Source of the DNA: an uncultured Chlorobiaceae bacterium
GTDB lineage: Bacteria; Bacteroidota; Chlorobiia; Chlorobiales; Chlorobiaceae
Assembly (NCBI GenBank): GCA_903929845.1
Contig: CAIYWF010000028.1
Coordinates: forward strand, 1-5,826
Length of the DNA: 5,826 nucleotides
Reading direction: 5' to 3'
The translations under genes were made by a program, and so were the position numbers. This document shows positions 5,624-5,826 of this stretch, piece after piece. The notes beneath the pieces are model-generated. The model made no database searches. It had not been told where the DNA came from and saw only the letters and a list, made by a program, of their open reading frames with translations. The first letter of the stretch is position 1. Every line of letters starts with the position of its first letter.

Positions 5624-5788
5624 AATAAAAACTGCTGATTTATTTATTCCCGAACCGCCCTGCCTATGATAATAGATTTATTTTCTTTAACCTGAATTAT
5701 TCATCAAAGCAATAAAAAAGGGGCGCAAAAGATATCACAATTGCTTATATTATTGGTAGTTAAGATCAATAAACAAAGCCCGATATCG

Positions 5789-5826
5789 ATGGAACCCCTT
5801 GAAGCGAATATAGTCATACCAGAGAA
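5789..5826 (+). CDS. start of an unidentified gene (partial)
   Basis: An ATG at 5789 opens a frame that runs off the window after twelve codons, reading MEPLEANIVIPE. Its position divergent from yebC, with an AT-rich spacer including a -10-like TATATT at 5746-5751, suits a real gene start. The peptide is too short to name a family. No Shine-Dalgarno sequence is seen, as for most genes here. The same frame stays open for some distance upstream, so the true start could lie earlier. Confidence 0.4.
   Translation, partial: MEPLEANIVIPE

Noticed and set aside
5624..5788. Divergent promoters for yebC and the right-edge gene
   Set aside because: TATATT (5746-5751, plus) and TATTAT (minus, near 5670) resemble -10 boxes, but neither has a convincing -35 at 16-18 bases in this AT-rich spacer, so no site is called.

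Overview
This window looks like ordinary chromosome from a Gram-negative bacterium of the Chlorobi/Bacteroidota branch, most likely a green sulfur bacterium (Chlorobiaceae). The strongest clue is a single reading frame (1940-3343) that fuses LpxC, the committed enzyme of lipid A synthesis, to FabZ, the 3-hydroxyacyl-ACP dehydratase. This fusion is characteristic of that branch. Near-absence of Shine-Dalgarno sequences upstream of the genes agrees with it. The genus is inference; no rRNA or photosynthesis gene is present to fix it.

Layout, left to right. The window opens inside the 3' end of an acetyl-CoA synthetase gene (+). This gene converges on a TspO/MBR membrane protein gene (-), and a perfect 12-bp hairpin between them can end transcription from both sides. 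A divergent spacer (838-1000, measured from the longest tspO ORF) carries two dyads and leads to an inositol-monophosphatase-family gene (+). About 140 bases further on comes lpxC/fabZ (+). The 332-base convergent gap after it holds competing hairpins, an AT-rich cluster of GTTATCA-type motifs in both orientations, and a U-tract terminator for the opposite strand. The right half is a minus-strand run read yebC -> ruvC -> pgsA. The yebC and ruvC genes are three bases apart and surely co-transcribed. The pgsA gene is separated by a short spacer with an imperfect hairpin. After the yebC promoter region, a new plus-strand gene appears to start in the last 38 bases.

Functionally this is housekeeping: acetate activation, outer-membrane lipid A and fatty acid synthesis, phosphatidylglycerol synthesis, Holliday-junction resolution and a translation or regulatory factor. 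TspO is the accessory item. I see no mobile element, CRISPR array, tRNA, rRNA, toxin-antitoxin pair or defence system, and no clear undescribed system. The parts that known genes do not explain are intergenic: the dyads at 821-834, 936-951 and 966-980, and the 3372-3590 region.
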